A stretch of 64,000 bases of DNA from Chryseobacterium aquifrigidense (GCF_006716485.1 NZ_VFPD01000001.1:1021806-1085805); one strand, 5' to 3'; numbered from the stretch's first letter, positions 35,478 through 44,502 are shown. Made by a program: numbers and translations. The notes: generated by a model not told the origin, from the letters alone.

Positions 35478-36065
35478 GTGAGATTAAAAGATGACAAAAA
35501 AGAACTGATCATTCGCCGGGAGGCCATAAAGATGATCGTGGAAAATGGCTTTGATGGGTTTAGTATGCAGAAACTGGCAAAAAAGGCTGCCATATCTCCA
35601 TCTACCATTTATGTTTATTTTAAAAACCGTGAAGATCTGGTGAATCAGCTCTATATTGAGGTACATAATAAATTTGAAAGGGAAGCATTGATCGGGTTTG
35701 ATGCTCAGTTAAAGTTTAAAGAAGGATTGTGGCTTCAATGGAAAAACCGACTTGAAAATATCTTACAAAATCCTTTGGAATACCGTTTCCATGAACAATT
35801 CAGGAATTCGCCACTAATCAATACAAAGGGCATCCAGCAAACTGTTTTCAGGAAAATAATGAGTGACTTTGTTAAAAACGCTGTGATGCGTAAAGAGATA
35901 CCGGATTTACCAGTTGAAGTGTTTTGGACTGTCGCTTATGGACCTTTTTATACACTCATCAAATTCCATCTTGATAAAGCTACGATGTCCGGTAAGCCAT
36001 TTTCATTAACTGCCCAAAATTTACGGCAAACTTTCGAGCTGGTCGCAAAAGCTTTACAAACATAA
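35478..36065 (+). CDS. TetR-family transcriptional regulator
   Basis: 195 residues, GTG start at 35478; no other start would keep the first helix of the DNA-binding domain. The domain reads IIRREAIKMIVENGFDGFSMQKLAKKAAISPSTIYVYFKNREDLVNQLY, a full TetR helix-turn-helix. The C-terminal half (ligand domain) is the usual variable helical type. The -7 box ends 4 bp before the GTG. The operator palindrome in this promoter recurs in front of the VOC gene 60 bp downstream, so this repressor probably controls both itself and that gene. Confidence 0.9.
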   Translation: MRLKDDKKELIIRREAIKMIVENGFDGFSMQKLAKKAAISPSTIYVYFKNREDLVNQLYIEVHNKFEREALIGFDAQLKFKEGLWLQWKNRLENILQNPLEYRFHEQFRNSPLINTKGIQQTVFRKIMSDFVKNAVMRKEIPDLPVEVFWTVAYGPFYTLIKFHLDKATMSGKPFSLTAQNLRQTFELVAKALQT

Positions 36066-36080
36066 AAAATTTTAATTTTT

Positions 36081-36100
36081 AATCGAATGAATGTTCGATA
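36081..36100. promoter_or_regulatory. Second operator, before the VOC gene
   Basis: ATCGAA-N6-TTCGAT, perfect 6-bp arms, in the same TTTTTAATCGAATGA context as the site upstream of the TetR gene. Confidence 0.65.
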
Positions 36101-36125
36101 ATATATAACCATTTAAATTGATACT

Positions 36126-36491
36126 ATGACAATTAATCACTTGAACCTCGTCGTTACCGATGTACGTAAATCGGTTCTTTTTTTTGAGAAATATTTTGAG
36201 TTCACTTGTGAGCTTATAAAAGGAGAACACATAATTGCTATATTAAGCAATAAAGAAAATTTTACGCTCGTCCTGATGAACAGTAAAAATGAAGATACCA
36301 CCTATCCAAAAGACTTCCATATAGGTTTTATTTTAAATCACCTGGATGAGGTTGATGATCTGTATCAAAAATTGATTAAAGATGGTATAGCAATACAGCA
36401 GTCACCCAGAAAAATTAGGAACAGCTATGCTTTCTACTTCTGGTTCGAAAATATATTCATTGAAGTAGGGCATTACCTTTCCTGGATGTAA
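36126..36491 (+). CDS. VOC superfamily protein (glyoxalase/bleomycin-resistance-like)
   Basis: 121 residues, a single VOC domain: LNLVVTDVRKSVLFFEKYFEFTC at the start (His and paired strand), LVLMNSKNE, FHIGFILNHLDEVDDLYQKL, and SYAFYFWFENIFIEVGHY at the end (closing Glu). It is 60 bp behind the TetR gene, with a TetR-like operator in between. Likely the repressor's target, such as a resistance or glyoxalase-type enzyme; substrate unknown. Confidence 0.82.
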   Translation: MTINHLNLVVTDVRKSVLFFEKYFEFTCELIKGEHIIAILSNKENFTLVLMNSKNEDTTYPKDFHIGFILNHLDEVDDLYQKLIKDGIAIQQSPRKIRNSYAFYFWFENIFIEVGHYLSWM

Positions 36492-36680
36492 GCAGCTGGA
36501 ATAGAATATTTTTAATTGTTCTTTGTATTAGAAACCTGAATTTGAGTCCTAAAGGATTGCTTGGAGAAAAATACTAAGAATACCATTCAAAATAAGCTTT
36601 TGTAAAGTTGATCAATCCATCTTTAAGCAACTTTAATTGCACTTCATTTTCAATATCTGCTGACAAATTTTTAAATTAAT

Positions 36681-36710
36681 TTGATAATATTACAAAATGA
36701 CCTATTTTTA
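36681..36710 (+). promoter_or_regulatory. Predicted promoter of the hybrid kinase gene
   Basis: TTG at 36681, 19 bp, TATTTTTA at 36703 (one mismatch to TAnnTTTG), 27 bp before the ATG. Confidence 0.45.
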
Positions 36711-36736
36711 GTATTTTATTACAAAAATACTATTCA

Positions 36737-39700
36737 ATGCCGAAAAAAATTATAAGAAATCTTCAAATAGGAGTAGTTATTTCTTTGATACTTCTGATTG
36801 CTAGTTCTATAGCATCTTATATAAGCATACATAAGCAGATGGAGAATAGAGAAAACTTATTAAAAAGTAAGGAATCTATTAGCCTGGCAAAAGATATCTT
36901 AAATACTCTTTTAGATGCTGAAACGGGTAATCGGGGATATCAGCTTACCGGACAGGAAAATTTTCTTGAGCCTTTCAATGAAAGCAGGAATGAATATCCG
37001 CAGTTTGTTTCTCACAAAGATAGACTTAATCTTAGAGATAAAGATCAGATTAACGTCCTAAATGAATTGCTGCATACTTCAGAAATGTTGATGAAAGAAT
37101 ATGCCTTGCTTATTGAGAACCGTAAAAAAGGAATAGTAGTGAGTCCGGAAGAACTTGTACAAAACAAGAAGGCTATGGACAGATGCCGCATGCTCGTTCA
37201 GAAATTTGTACAACAGGAGGAAGTTCAACTTGCCATAAAAAACGAAGATCTGGACAAATCTTCCAATTGGACTGTTTTGTTTATTATCTTTTCTGCCATT
37301 GCTGCCATTGGTGTAACCGTTTTTGTTTATATACAACTAAAATCTGACCTTATCCGGCGTGGTAAGTTAGAAAACGATCTGTTTTATACCAAGGAAATGC
37401 TTGAGGAAACAGGCTCAGTAGCCCAGGTAGGAGGTTGGGAAGCCAATATGAAGACCAGAAAGCTCTTCTGGTCTCAAAGTACAAGGGAAATCCACAAAGT
37501 AGAAAATAATTTCCAGCCTACTTTTGAAAATGCTTTTGAATTTTACAGAGGAAAGAGTAGTGAGAGAATAAAATATCTTTTTAACAGGGCAATACAACAA
37601 GGAATTCCTTTTGATGAGGAGCTTCAGCTTTTGCGTAATGATGGCGCTACGATCTGGGTAAGAGTAAAAGGTATTCCTGAATTTGAAGATGATACCTGTA
37701 AAAGGGTTTTCGGAATCATTCAGGATATTGATGCCTTCAAAAAAATGTTTCTTGAGGTTACCCGGAAAGAGGCTATAATGAAGTCTTTTGCCACTGATGT
37801 TCCTGTTCCTTTGGCGATGTTTGATAAAGACCTTAACTATATTGCTGTAAGCAGCAGATGGAGAGAGGAATTTAATATGAATAATGTAGATCTTATCGGT
37901 AATAATCTTTTCACAATATCACCGAATATTCCCAAAGAACGAAATGATATCTATAACAATGCGCTGTTGGGAAAAACATACATCAACAGTGACTTTATGT
38001 TAAAGGTGGAAGGAAAAGAAGAAATTCAGCATTACGACCTTAAAGTCGGACCTTGGTATCTTACAAAAGATGAAGTAGGGGGCGTAATTATTTCCATCCA
38101 GAATATTACAAATGCTGTAAAGATAACTGAAGAGCTGAAAAATGCCAAAGAAACAGCAGATATAGCCAGCAAAGCAAAATCCGAATTTCTTGCTAATATG
38201 AGTCATGAGATCAGAACTCCTTTAAACGGAGTTATTGGATTTTCAGATCTTCTCCTCACAACACCACTGAATGAAACACAGAAGCAATATCTGAATTACA
38301 TCAATGAGTCAGGAGAAAATCTTCTGAGCATCATCAATGATATATTGGATTTTTCTAAAATAGAATCCGGAAAAATGGAGCTTTTGATTGAAAAATGTGA
38401 TGTTTATGATATGTTGAGTCAGGTAATCAATGTTATTATTTATCAGTCCCAGAAAAAAAATATCGAACTTCTTCTCAATATTGAACCGGGCCTTCCAAAA
38501 ATACTTTTTACCGATGAAGCAAGGTTAAAACAGATCTTGATTAATCTTTTGGGGAATGCTGTGAAATTTACAGAAAAGGGAGAGATCGAGCTAAAAGTAG
38601 AGAAATTACGCATGGATGATAACATCATTGCTTTGCGCTTCTCGGTAAGGGATACAGGGATCGGTATTCCTGTTGAGAAACAGAAATACATTTTTAATGC
38701 CTTTACTCAGGAAAACAGTTCCATCAGTAAACGATATGGTGGCACGGGTCTGGGGCTTACGATCTCGAACAATATCCTGGGATATATGGGAAGCCATTTG
38801 TCACTGAGCAGTACAATGGAAAAAGGTTCTGTATTTTTCTTTGATATTGAGATTCCTTACGAGATCCCTCAATTGAAAGAGGAGGAGGAAATAACTATTA
38901 AGACGGCCCTGGTGGTTGATGATAATGAAACCAACAGGATCATTCTTGAGCACATGCTTACCTATAAAAATATCAAGTCTACCTTAGCTTCCAATGGGAT
39001 GGAAGCTTTAGAGATCCTGTTGAAAGGAGAGCGGTTTGATGTGATCCTGATGGATTATCATATGCCTGTTATGTCCGGATTGGAAACAATAGATAAAATA
39101 ACGGGGCTGTTCAATCAGCGAAATGAGACTTCTCCGTTTATAGTACTTTCTTCTTCCTCTGAAGAGCTGGGCATACTTAGTTCAGTCAGGAAAATAGAAA
39201 ATGCACATTTACTGTTGAAACCCATCAAATCACATGATCTATACAAAACTTTAAAAACGGTAGACCAAAGTAATAAAGTAGAAATTACGAAGGATCAGTC
39301 TGAGAAAGTTTCGCCTGTATTTGCCTCAGAATTAGAAGTGCTTTTGGTTGATGATAACGTCGTGAATATGGTCCTGAATAACAGAATAATGAAATCTCTT
39401 GCTCCCGGTATACATCTAACGGAAGCAGTCAATGGGCTGCAGGCTTTGGAAGAATGCAGGAAAAAACAGTTTTCCATTATCATGATGGACGTACAGATGC
39501 CGATAATGAGCGGTATTGAGGCAACACAAAATATTAGAATGCTGCCGGGATATGAACATGTCCCTATCATAGGCGTTACAGCTGGAAATGTGCTGGGTGA
39601 AAAAGAAAAGTGCATTGAAGCCGGAATGAATGATTTTCTTCCCAAACCTATAAGGCAGGCGGATCTTCTTGAAGTACTTAAAAAATATATTAGCATTTAA
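36737..39700 (+). CDS. CHASE3 hybrid sensor histidine kinase with two receiver domains
   Basis: 987 residues. Domains in order: transmembrane helix 8-30; CHASE3 sensor about 40-170 (LLDAETGNRGYQLTGQENFLEPFNE); second transmembrane helix about 175-200; two PAS domains, about 215-335 and 345-460; dimerisation/phosphoacceptor domain with His490 in NMSHEIRTPLNG; HATPase with FTDEARLKQILINLLGNAVKFT, RDTGIGIP and GGTGLGLTIS; receiver 1 with Asp773 in ILMDYHMPVMSG; receiver 2 with Asp918 in IMMDVQMPIMSG. It senses an extracytoplasmic signal and relays phosphate internally. No partner regulator lies nearby, so an unlinked response regulator or histidine phosphotransfer protein is expected. Confidence 0.95.
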   Translation: MPKKIIRNLQIGVVISLILLIASSIASYISIHKQMENRENLLKSKESISLAKDILNTLLDAETGNRGYQLTGQENFLEPFNESRNEYPQFVSHKDRLNLRDKDQINVLNELLHTSEMLMKEYALLIENRKKGIVVSPEELVQNKKAMDRCRMLVQKFVQQEEVQLAIKNEDLDKSSNWTVLFIIFSAIAAIGVTVFVYIQLKSDLIRRGKLENDLFYTKEMLEETGSVAQVGGWEANMKTRKLFWSQSTREIHKVENNFQPTFENAFEFYRGKSSERIKYLFNRAIQQGIPFDEELQLLRNDGATIWVRVKGIPEFEDDTCKRVFGIIQDIDAFKKMFLEVTRKEAIMKSFATDVPVPLAMFDKDLNYIAVSSRWREEFNMNNVDLIGNNLFTISPNIPKERNDIYNNALLGKTYINSDFMLKVEGKEEIQHYDLKVGPWYLTKDEVGGVIISIQNITNAVKITEELKNAKETADIASKAKSEFLANMSHEIRTPLNGVIGFSDLLLTTPLNETQKQYLNYINESGENLLSIINDILDFSKIESGKMELLIEKCDVYDMLSQVINVIIYQSQKKNIELLLNIEPGLPKILFTDEARLKQILINLLGNAVKFTEKGEIELKVEKLRMDDNIIALRFSVRDTGIGIPVEKQKYIFNAFTQENSSISKRYGGTGLGLTISNNILGYMGSHLSLSSTMEKGSVFFFDIEIPYEIPQLKEEEEITIKTALVVDDNETNRIILEHMLTYKNIKSTLASNGMEALEILLKGERFDVILMDYHMPVMSGLETIDKITGLFNQRNETSPFIVLSSSSEELGILSSVRKIENAHLLLKPIKSHDLYKTLKTVDQSNKVEITKDQSEKVSPVFASELEVLLVDDNVVNMVLNNRIMKSLAPGIHLTEAVNGLQALEECRKKQFSIIMMDVQMPIMSGIEATQNIRMLPGYEHVPIIGVTAGNVLGEKEKCIEAGMNDFLPKPIRQADLLEVLKKYISI

Positions 39701-40273
39701 AATTTATGAAAAAAATAGGGCTCGGTTTCTTTTGTTAACTAGGTGACAATATATTTTGAATATAGTCATAATATTATTTTATTAATAAAAAGTAACTAAC
39801 CATGAATTTTTATGATCTGCGTCATAAGAAAGTATTAACTATTTCACCATATTTGGAATAATAAAACTATCCATGAAATAAGGACAACATAAAAACTTGT
39901 TAAACTAAAAATTACCAAAGATTATGATAGACTTATTTTCACTAAAAGGCAAGAGGAAAGACATTGTCATAATGTACTTTAAAAAAAAGATGTATAGACT
40001 GATTGATAAAGGCAGATGGATTACAGTTATGATCTACAAATGGTACAAAACGATGACCATATCCTGTTTGGTTTCCAATGATCTGGTATCTTTAATTATT
40101 GTCAGAACACGGATTACGCCATTTTACGAAAAGTATACAGTACTGTAGACTCTTATTGATTTACTGATTCTTACTTGGGATAACCCTTGGATAACACAAA
40201 ATTAGTGTTATCCCGATGAACCGTATCCCTGAACATCCACTGTAACAATACCAAAACACCAAAATCTTTTAAT
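39701..40273. other. Intergenic region with an inverted repeat; no convincing gene
   Basis: 573 bp. A 74-codon frame at 39924-40148 has poor coding character and no clear ribosome-binding site. At 40178-40213 there is a repeat cluster (see separate entry). The rest is AT-rich leader. Confidence 0.5.
40178..40213. repeat. GGATAAC repeat cluster upstream of the tail-fibre-like gene
   Basis: GGATAACAC (40189-40197), 7-base loop, GTGTTATCC (40205-40213): a perfect 9-bp inverted repeat. Preceded by a direct partial copy GGGATAACC (40178-40186). It sits 61 bp before the ATG, with no T-run, so it is more like an operator or leader structure than a terminator. Confidence 0.6.
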
Positions 40274-41767
40274 ATGAAAACGCAAACAATTTCTTTTACA
40301 GGAAAACTTTTTATGATGTTAATGGCTTTCCTTACTGTATTTTCAGTTAGTGGGCAGGTTGGGATCAATACAACAACTCCTCACCCCAGCTCTATTTTAG
40401 ATCTTAATTCCACAACCCGCGGGCTTCTGCCTCCCCGTCTGACAACATCGCAGAGGATTGCTATTGTTTCGCCTGCGGATGGACTAGTCGTGTACGATAC
40501 TACCCTCAAATTGCTTTATTATTATGCCGCCAATACGGCAGCGTGGTATCCTGTAGGAAGTAATACCTCCGACAGATTAAACTTTAAACTCATAAAGTCT
40601 ACTGATGTTTTAGCCACGGTACTCGCAGCGGAGCTAAGTGCAGGAGGAGGAGCAAAGTACCTTTTGAATGCTGATACATTATATGAAATTAATGGACAGG
40701 TAGTTTTTGACAAACCGATAGAGCTTAATAATGCTTATGTACATGGGCTTGATACCAATAATGATATTATTGTCAGGACCACCGGAAATATTTTCGAAGG
40801 ATCTACAGGTGGAAGCATTAAGAGTGTTACCCTTAGTGCAGCATCGGGAAGTGTTTTTAATATATCAGGTACTGCTACCCAGAACCTTATTTTCAGAGAT
40901 AGTGTAGTAGCAAACTCGAGCAGTGTGGGAACCATTTCGGGGCTTGGACTGGTGTTTCTCAGTATTATCCAGTTTGTTGGAAACAGCAATGGTATTACCT
41001 ATAATAATATCGGGCAGCTTCTGCTCAGCAATATGGGATGGGCGGCTAATAATTCAGGTACCTATGAAAAGCTTACGGGAACCTTTACATCGGTTGAAAA
41101 ACAGGGAGGATTCAGCCAGGTCAATGGCTCAGCCATCGGTTTTGATGTTTCTACAAGCGGGCTAACCATTACAGGAGATGCGGTGATAGAATCCGTTGTA
41201 TTTACAGGAACCAATACAGCAGGGTATGTTAAGCCTTATACTACAGGAACGTATTCCGGATATAATTTTAATAACAGCTGGACGGTAAGAGCCGCAGGAC
41301 TTCCTACTGAAGCGGATACCAATGCAGTCGGAGATTTTTCAGTAGATTATACAGTGGGGACGGGAATAGGTGTGAGTTTTAACAGTTCTAATCCCAGCAA
41401 TATTGTAAAAATCGGTACTGCTTCATCTGTTTCTACTTCTTCAAATCTTTTCAGATTTACTACGGATGGAGTTCCTAACAGACTAAAGTACGTCGGGAAA
41501 AAGAAAAGAATTTTCCAGGTAACGGGTTCTGTGTCATTCCAGGTGCCCGCTGCCGGAACTTATATCATCTATATCGCAAAAAACGGAACTGCAATCAGCC
41601 AGTATAAAGTATATGGACGAGGAGCTGCTATAAATGATATTGTGGTAGTGCCTATCAACGGTACAACCGAATTATCCACCAATGATTATATTGAAATATT
41701 TGCACAACGTTATACAGGGATAATAGGGGATATCGTAGTACCTAATATGACAATAACAATTAAATAA
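40274..41767 (+). CDS. Exported beta-rich protein with tail-fibre/adhesin-like N-terminus
   Basis: 497 residues. Signal peptide (LMAFLTVFSVSGQ), then the head motif common to many secreted Bacteroidetes proteins: VGINTTTPHPSSILDLN, RGLLPPRLTTSQRIAI, and DGLVVYDTTLKLLYYYAANTAAWYPVG. The remaining 400 residues are low-charge, Ser/Thr/Gly-rich, with many predicted strands (VTLSAASGSVFNISGTA; SGLTITGDAVIES), and end without a T9SS domain. I do not recognise an enzyme. Surface-exposed structural or adhesive protein is the most that can be said. Single gene. Confidence 0.75.
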   Translation: MKTQTISFTGKLFMMLMAFLTVFSVSGQVGINTTTPHPSSILDLNSTTRGLLPPRLTTSQRIAIVSPADGLVVYDTTLKLLYYYAANTAAWYPVGSNTSDRLNFKLIKSTDVLATVLAAELSAGGGAKYLLNADTLYEINGQVVFDKPIELNNAYVHGLDTNNDIIVRTTGNIFEGSTGGSIKSVTLSAASGSVFNISGTATQNLIFRDSVVANSSSVGTISGLGLVFLSIIQFVGNSNGITYNNIGQLLLSNMGWAANNSGTYEKLTGTFTSVEKQGGFSQVNGSAIGFDVSTSGLTITGDAVIESVVFTGTNTAGYVKPYTTGTYSGYNFNNSWTVRAAGLPTEADTNAVGDFSVDYTVGTGIGVSFNSSNPSNIVKIGTASSVSTSSNLFRFTTDGVPNRLKYVGKKKRIFQVTGSVSFQVPAAGTYIIYIAKNGTAISQYKVYGRGAAINDIVVVPINGTTELSTNDYIEIFAQRYTGIIGDIVVPNMTITIK

Positions 41768-41820
41768 TTGTATTATTTTCTGAACTCAATTATACACACC
41801 ATTTAGAGGGTTAAAAATAT

Positions 41821-41832
41821 AACCGCGCGGTT
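41821..41832. repeat. Palindrome AACCGCGCGGTT
   Basis: Perfect 12-bp palindrome flanked by two near copies of GGTTAAAAATnTAA, in the gap after the tail-fibre-like gene. Confidence 0.5.
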
Positions 41833-41864
41833 AAAAATGTAATTCTTTTTGTGTGGTTCAGTAC

Positions 41865-41898
41865 AACCGATATAAAAAAATGTTTTTTTATATCGGTT
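41865..41898. terminator. Long bidirectional terminator
   Basis: 16-bp perfect stem, AACCGATATAAAAAAA with its complement, 2-base gap; the run of As and Ts allows termination in either direction. Confidence 0.8.
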
Positions 41899-41907
41899 TT
41901 GACATGT

Positions 41908-41934
41908 AAAAGTAATTGAATTTCAATTACTTTT
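41908..41934. terminator. Second hairpin overlapping the lipoprotein stop codon
   Basis: AAAAGTAATTGAA and its exact complement around one T; 13-bp arms. It covers the stop codon of the minus-strand lipoprotein gene and ends in a T-run for plus-strand transcription. Confidence 0.65.
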
Positions 41935-42241
41935 TGTTTACATTTCGGGATCTTCCCTGCAGGTTATGCGCACTGTCTGAAACTGCAGCGTTGATATTGC
42001 CCGTACCATTACCTGTATTATTATTACTGGTTTTTCTTCCTCCGACGTGAGTCTTTGTATTAATACTGTCATTGCTTGTTTTAATACTTTGAGTATCTCC
42101 AGCTGTTGAAACTGCAGTATCAGAGTAATTCTTCTGAGGGTAGGCGGAGTCGTTAGCAGAGACATTATTTGTTGTATCCTTTTTTTTACATGCCGAAATA
42201 ATGAAACCTGCTGCTGCTATTGATAAAAATAATTTTTTCAT
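41927..42241 (-). CDS. Small Ser/Asn/Thr-rich lipoprotein
   Basis: 104 residues: signal MKKLFLSIAAAGFIISAC with lipobox ISAC (Cys18), then a disordered, low-complexity tail (DTTNNVSANDSAY; GGRKTSNNNTGNGTGN). No domain is recognised; similar small lipoproteins are frequent in flavobacteria. Single gene. Confidence 0.75.
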   Translation of the reverse strand: MKKLFLSIAAAGFIISACKKKDTTNNVSANDSAYPQKNYSDTAVSTAGDTQSIKTSNDSINTKTHVGGRKTSNNNTGNGTGNINAAVSDSAHNLQGRSRNVNKK

Positions 42242-42509
42242 AATATATTGTATGGGTGTATGGGTTGAAAATCAAATTTCGAAATTTAACTTTAGGAATG
42301 ATATGAGCAAGATCATAATAGTACAGATCTTAAAGATGGATTTGAACCGATAATAAAAAGACATTCATATTTATAGATAGTGTAAGCAGATGCTGACAAC
42401 TCAAGGATATGTACTGTGTAAAAGTCAGACATGTTCTGGAAAAATGGTTAAAATGCCATGGTTGTTTTGTGTAATAAACAGGAAGCCAAGTTGCTACTTC
42501 TAGTTTTTG

Positions 42510-42581
42510 TAGCCTCACCAGGAATCGAACCTGGATCTAAAGTTTAGGAAACTTCTATTCTATCCATTGAACTATGAGGCC
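42510..42581 (-). tRNA. tRNA-Arg (anticodon CCT)
   Basis: 72-nt cloverleaf on the minus strand. Acceptor stem GGCCTCA / TGAGGCT (one G-T pair), U8 present, D-stem GTTC/GAAT, anticodon stem GAAGT/ACTTT with loop TTCCTAA (anticodon CCT), T-stem CCAGG/CCTGG with loop TTCGATT. The 3' CCA is not encoded. It reads AGG codons, which fits the AT-rich codon use. Confidence 0.95.
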
Positions 42582-42794
42582 TGGGTTTGAATCATAAAAA
42601 TACAAATTATTTAATAATCAGCAATAATACAGGAATGGCGATCGGGAAAAGGATACTTGTATTTTTTGTGCTTTTTGAGAAAGAAAAATTATTTGAAAAT
42701 TATTTAAAAAGGGTATATGGATAAAAGAATCTGCCCTTTAGAGGCAGATCCAGTAGATAAATACATCTCATTTTTTTAATTAGACAACAATAAA

Positions 42795-42824
42795 AAGCAC
42801 AGCCGACAATGCTGTGCTTAAATT
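42795..42824 (+). terminator. Orphan terminator-like hairpin
   Basis: AAGCACAGC / GCTGTGCTT perfect 9-bp stem followed by AAATTTTTATTT. No plus-strand gene precedes it. Confidence 0.6.
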
Positions 42825-42957
42825 TTTATTTCAAATTTAATTGCAATTTCAAGAGTAGTAAGAAAAGCAAATAAAGTTTCCACTTCGATGTTTATTACAT
42901 AGTAAATGTAGTAATAATTTTAATACGAAATATGAATTTAATGTTAAAATTCACAAG

Positions 42958-42981
42958 TTATCCACATTTTTTTGTGGATAA
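42958..42981. promoter_or_regulatory. Inverted pair of DnaA-box 9-mers
   Basis: TTATCCACA (42958-42966) and its exact reverse complement TGTGGATAA (42973-42981), separated by six Ts. TTATCCACA is the strongest known DnaA-binding sequence. It could also be a simple hairpin. Confidence 0.45.
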
Positions 42982-42989
42982 GTCTGGGG

Positions 42990-44420
42990 TTAATTTAAAA
43001 TCCAGGTTTTTGCCGTCTCAATATCCATGTCCTGACCCTCTTGGGATTCTACCGGAACGTCCGGATCAATTTTCCCATAGTAGACTTTCCCGTTTCGGTC
43101 CATCTCATAAGAAGAAGCCAGGGCAAAGCTTTTACCGTCACTTAATGGATAAATACTGTTGGCCGAAGTGTATCCTGCCGATGGTTTCCCAAAGAGTTTT
43201 ACATTGCTTTTTCCAATAAATGCAATTGTTGTAGCTTCTCCGGAACTTGCCGTATTCGGGCCTATCAGAACGGCAATTTTAGCCTGTCCGCTTTTAAGGC
43301 TATAAGGTTCTGCAATTTTGTTATCACCAAACTTTCTGTCCTTATAAATCCATGGAGATTTTTGGTCTTTATAAACAAAATACCCCAATGTTCCTTCTCC
43401 AATCAGGCTTCCGAGACCTCCGATCATAGGATACATATTTCCTCCTGTATTCCCTCTCAGGTCTACAATCCAGCCTTTAATTGTATTTTCAGAGTCCAGC
43501 TTTTTAATCATATTGTGGATCTGTAAGGCAAAATCATTTCCAACCTCTTTGTTTAAGGATCCAAAACCGGGAACTGAAATATAGCCAATATTCTGGTCTA
43601 TCAGTCTTGAATCGGGTTTTGTCTCAATGGTATTGCTTTTCTTTTGCTTTTCTGAACGTTCTTTACCGGAAATAAATGAATGATTATCACCAGCCTGCCT
43701 TAGATTTTGCAAAATATACCGTAATGCCGGGGTAGTATCATCAATGGTTTTCATGCCTTTTGAAAGATACTGAAGATTGGTGTCAATATTTTGCCAGTCT
43801 AATTTATCTGAAAAGATCGAATTCTTTTTTACAATATTCTTAAAGTCCTGAATATATTTTGCAGATGCTTTTGAAGGCTCTTCATTTGAAAATGGAATTG
43901 TATTCATTTCAAAATGGTCAAACCAAACCGTTCCGTTTCCTGAGAATACACCTCCGAGAAGAAGACTCTTTACATTTTTATCAACAGTGAAAACCAAAGA
44001 ATATTTTGTCCAGTCTTTATTGACGGCTATAGCATTTTGCTGTGATTCTGAATTTCCAAAGTCCATCATTTCTCCATTTTCATCCTTAACCTGAGTCCAT
44101 AGATTAATTTTTCCCTTCGTATTTTCAGATTTTACATAAGCACTGATTTCTATTTTCTGTAATTTCTGAATGTCAAGAGGAACCTTTTGAGAAAAAGACT
44201 GAAAGTTTTTGGCATTATCAGCCTTTCCTGTAAGCTGCATGGAGGCTTTCCCTCCGAAATATTGTGCGTAATCTATTTTCCCTTCGTATGAATCTGCTTT
44301 TTTTACATTCCACTGGTTAGGTAATCCATCGGTCATGTTTTCAAAACCGGCATTTTGTATCTGAGCATCCACTGAGCAGAACAGAAATGCTGCTATAATC
44401 GTGAAGGACAATTTTTTCAT
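42990..44420 (-). CDS. Exported S41-family (C-terminal processing) peptidase
   Basis: 476 residues. Signal peptide (IIAAFLFCSVDAQ), then an N-terminal jelly-roll domain (IQNAGFENMTDGLPNQW ... VWFDHFEMNTI) of carbohydrate-binding type, about 20-175. The C-terminal peptidase has GYISVPGFGS, WIVDLRGNTGGNMYPM, VLIGPNTASSGEATTIAF with the expected nucleophile Ser392, and ending DPDVPVESQEG. S41 enzymes cut near C-termini with a Ser/Lys dyad. No PDZ domain is visible, unlike CtpA, which places it with the interphotoreceptor-retinoid-binding type. Single gene. Confidence 0.88.
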   Translation of the reverse strand: MKKLSFTIIAAFLFCSVDAQIQNAGFENMTDGLPNQWNVKKADSYEGKIDYAQYFGGKASMQLTGKADNAKNFQSFSQKVPLDIQKLQKIEISAYVKSENTKGKINLWTQVKDENGEMMDFGNSESQQNAIAVNKDWTKYSLVFTVDKNVKSLLLGGVFSGNGTVWFDHFEMNTIPFSNEEPSKASAKYIQDFKNIVKKNSIFSDKLDWQNIDTNLQYLSKGMKTIDDTTPALRYILQNLRQAGDNHSFISGKERSEKQKKSNTIETKPDSRLIDQNIGYISVPGFGSLNKEVGNDFALQIHNMIKKLDSENTIKGWIVDLRGNTGGNMYPMIGGLGSLIGEGTLGYFVYKDQKSPWIYKDRKFGDNKIAEPYSLKSGQAKIAVLIGPNTASSGEATTIAFIGKSNVKLFGKPSAGYTSANSIYPLSDGKSFALASSYEMDRNGKVYYGKIDPDVPVESQEGQDMDIETAKTWILN

Positions 44421-44502
44421 AGTTATTAATTTTGGCTAAAATAAAAAACTTGCCAACAAATATATGCTCCATTAACAAAATTTTAGTAATGCTTTAGAAG
44501 GA

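Larger units (their letters stand above)
42582..42989. other. Intergenic region between tRNA-Arg and the S41 peptidase gene
   Basis: 408 bp. Contains the orphan hairpin at 42795 and an inverted pair of DnaA-box-like 9-mers at 42958-42981. AT-rich otherwise; no ORF. Confidence 0.5.

Noticed and set aside
39924..40148. 74-codon open frame before the tail-fibre-like gene
   Set aside because: Hydrophobic/basic mixture with no domain, no clear ribosome-binding site and no signal peptide; more likely chance.
40274..41767. Prophage tail fibre
   Set aside because: Only the N-terminal pattern resembles tail fibres; it has a signal peptide and no phage genes lie nearby.
42582..42989. Chromosomal origin of replication
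   Set aside because: Only two DnaA boxes, no dnaA or dnaN gene nearby, and gene directions converge on it.
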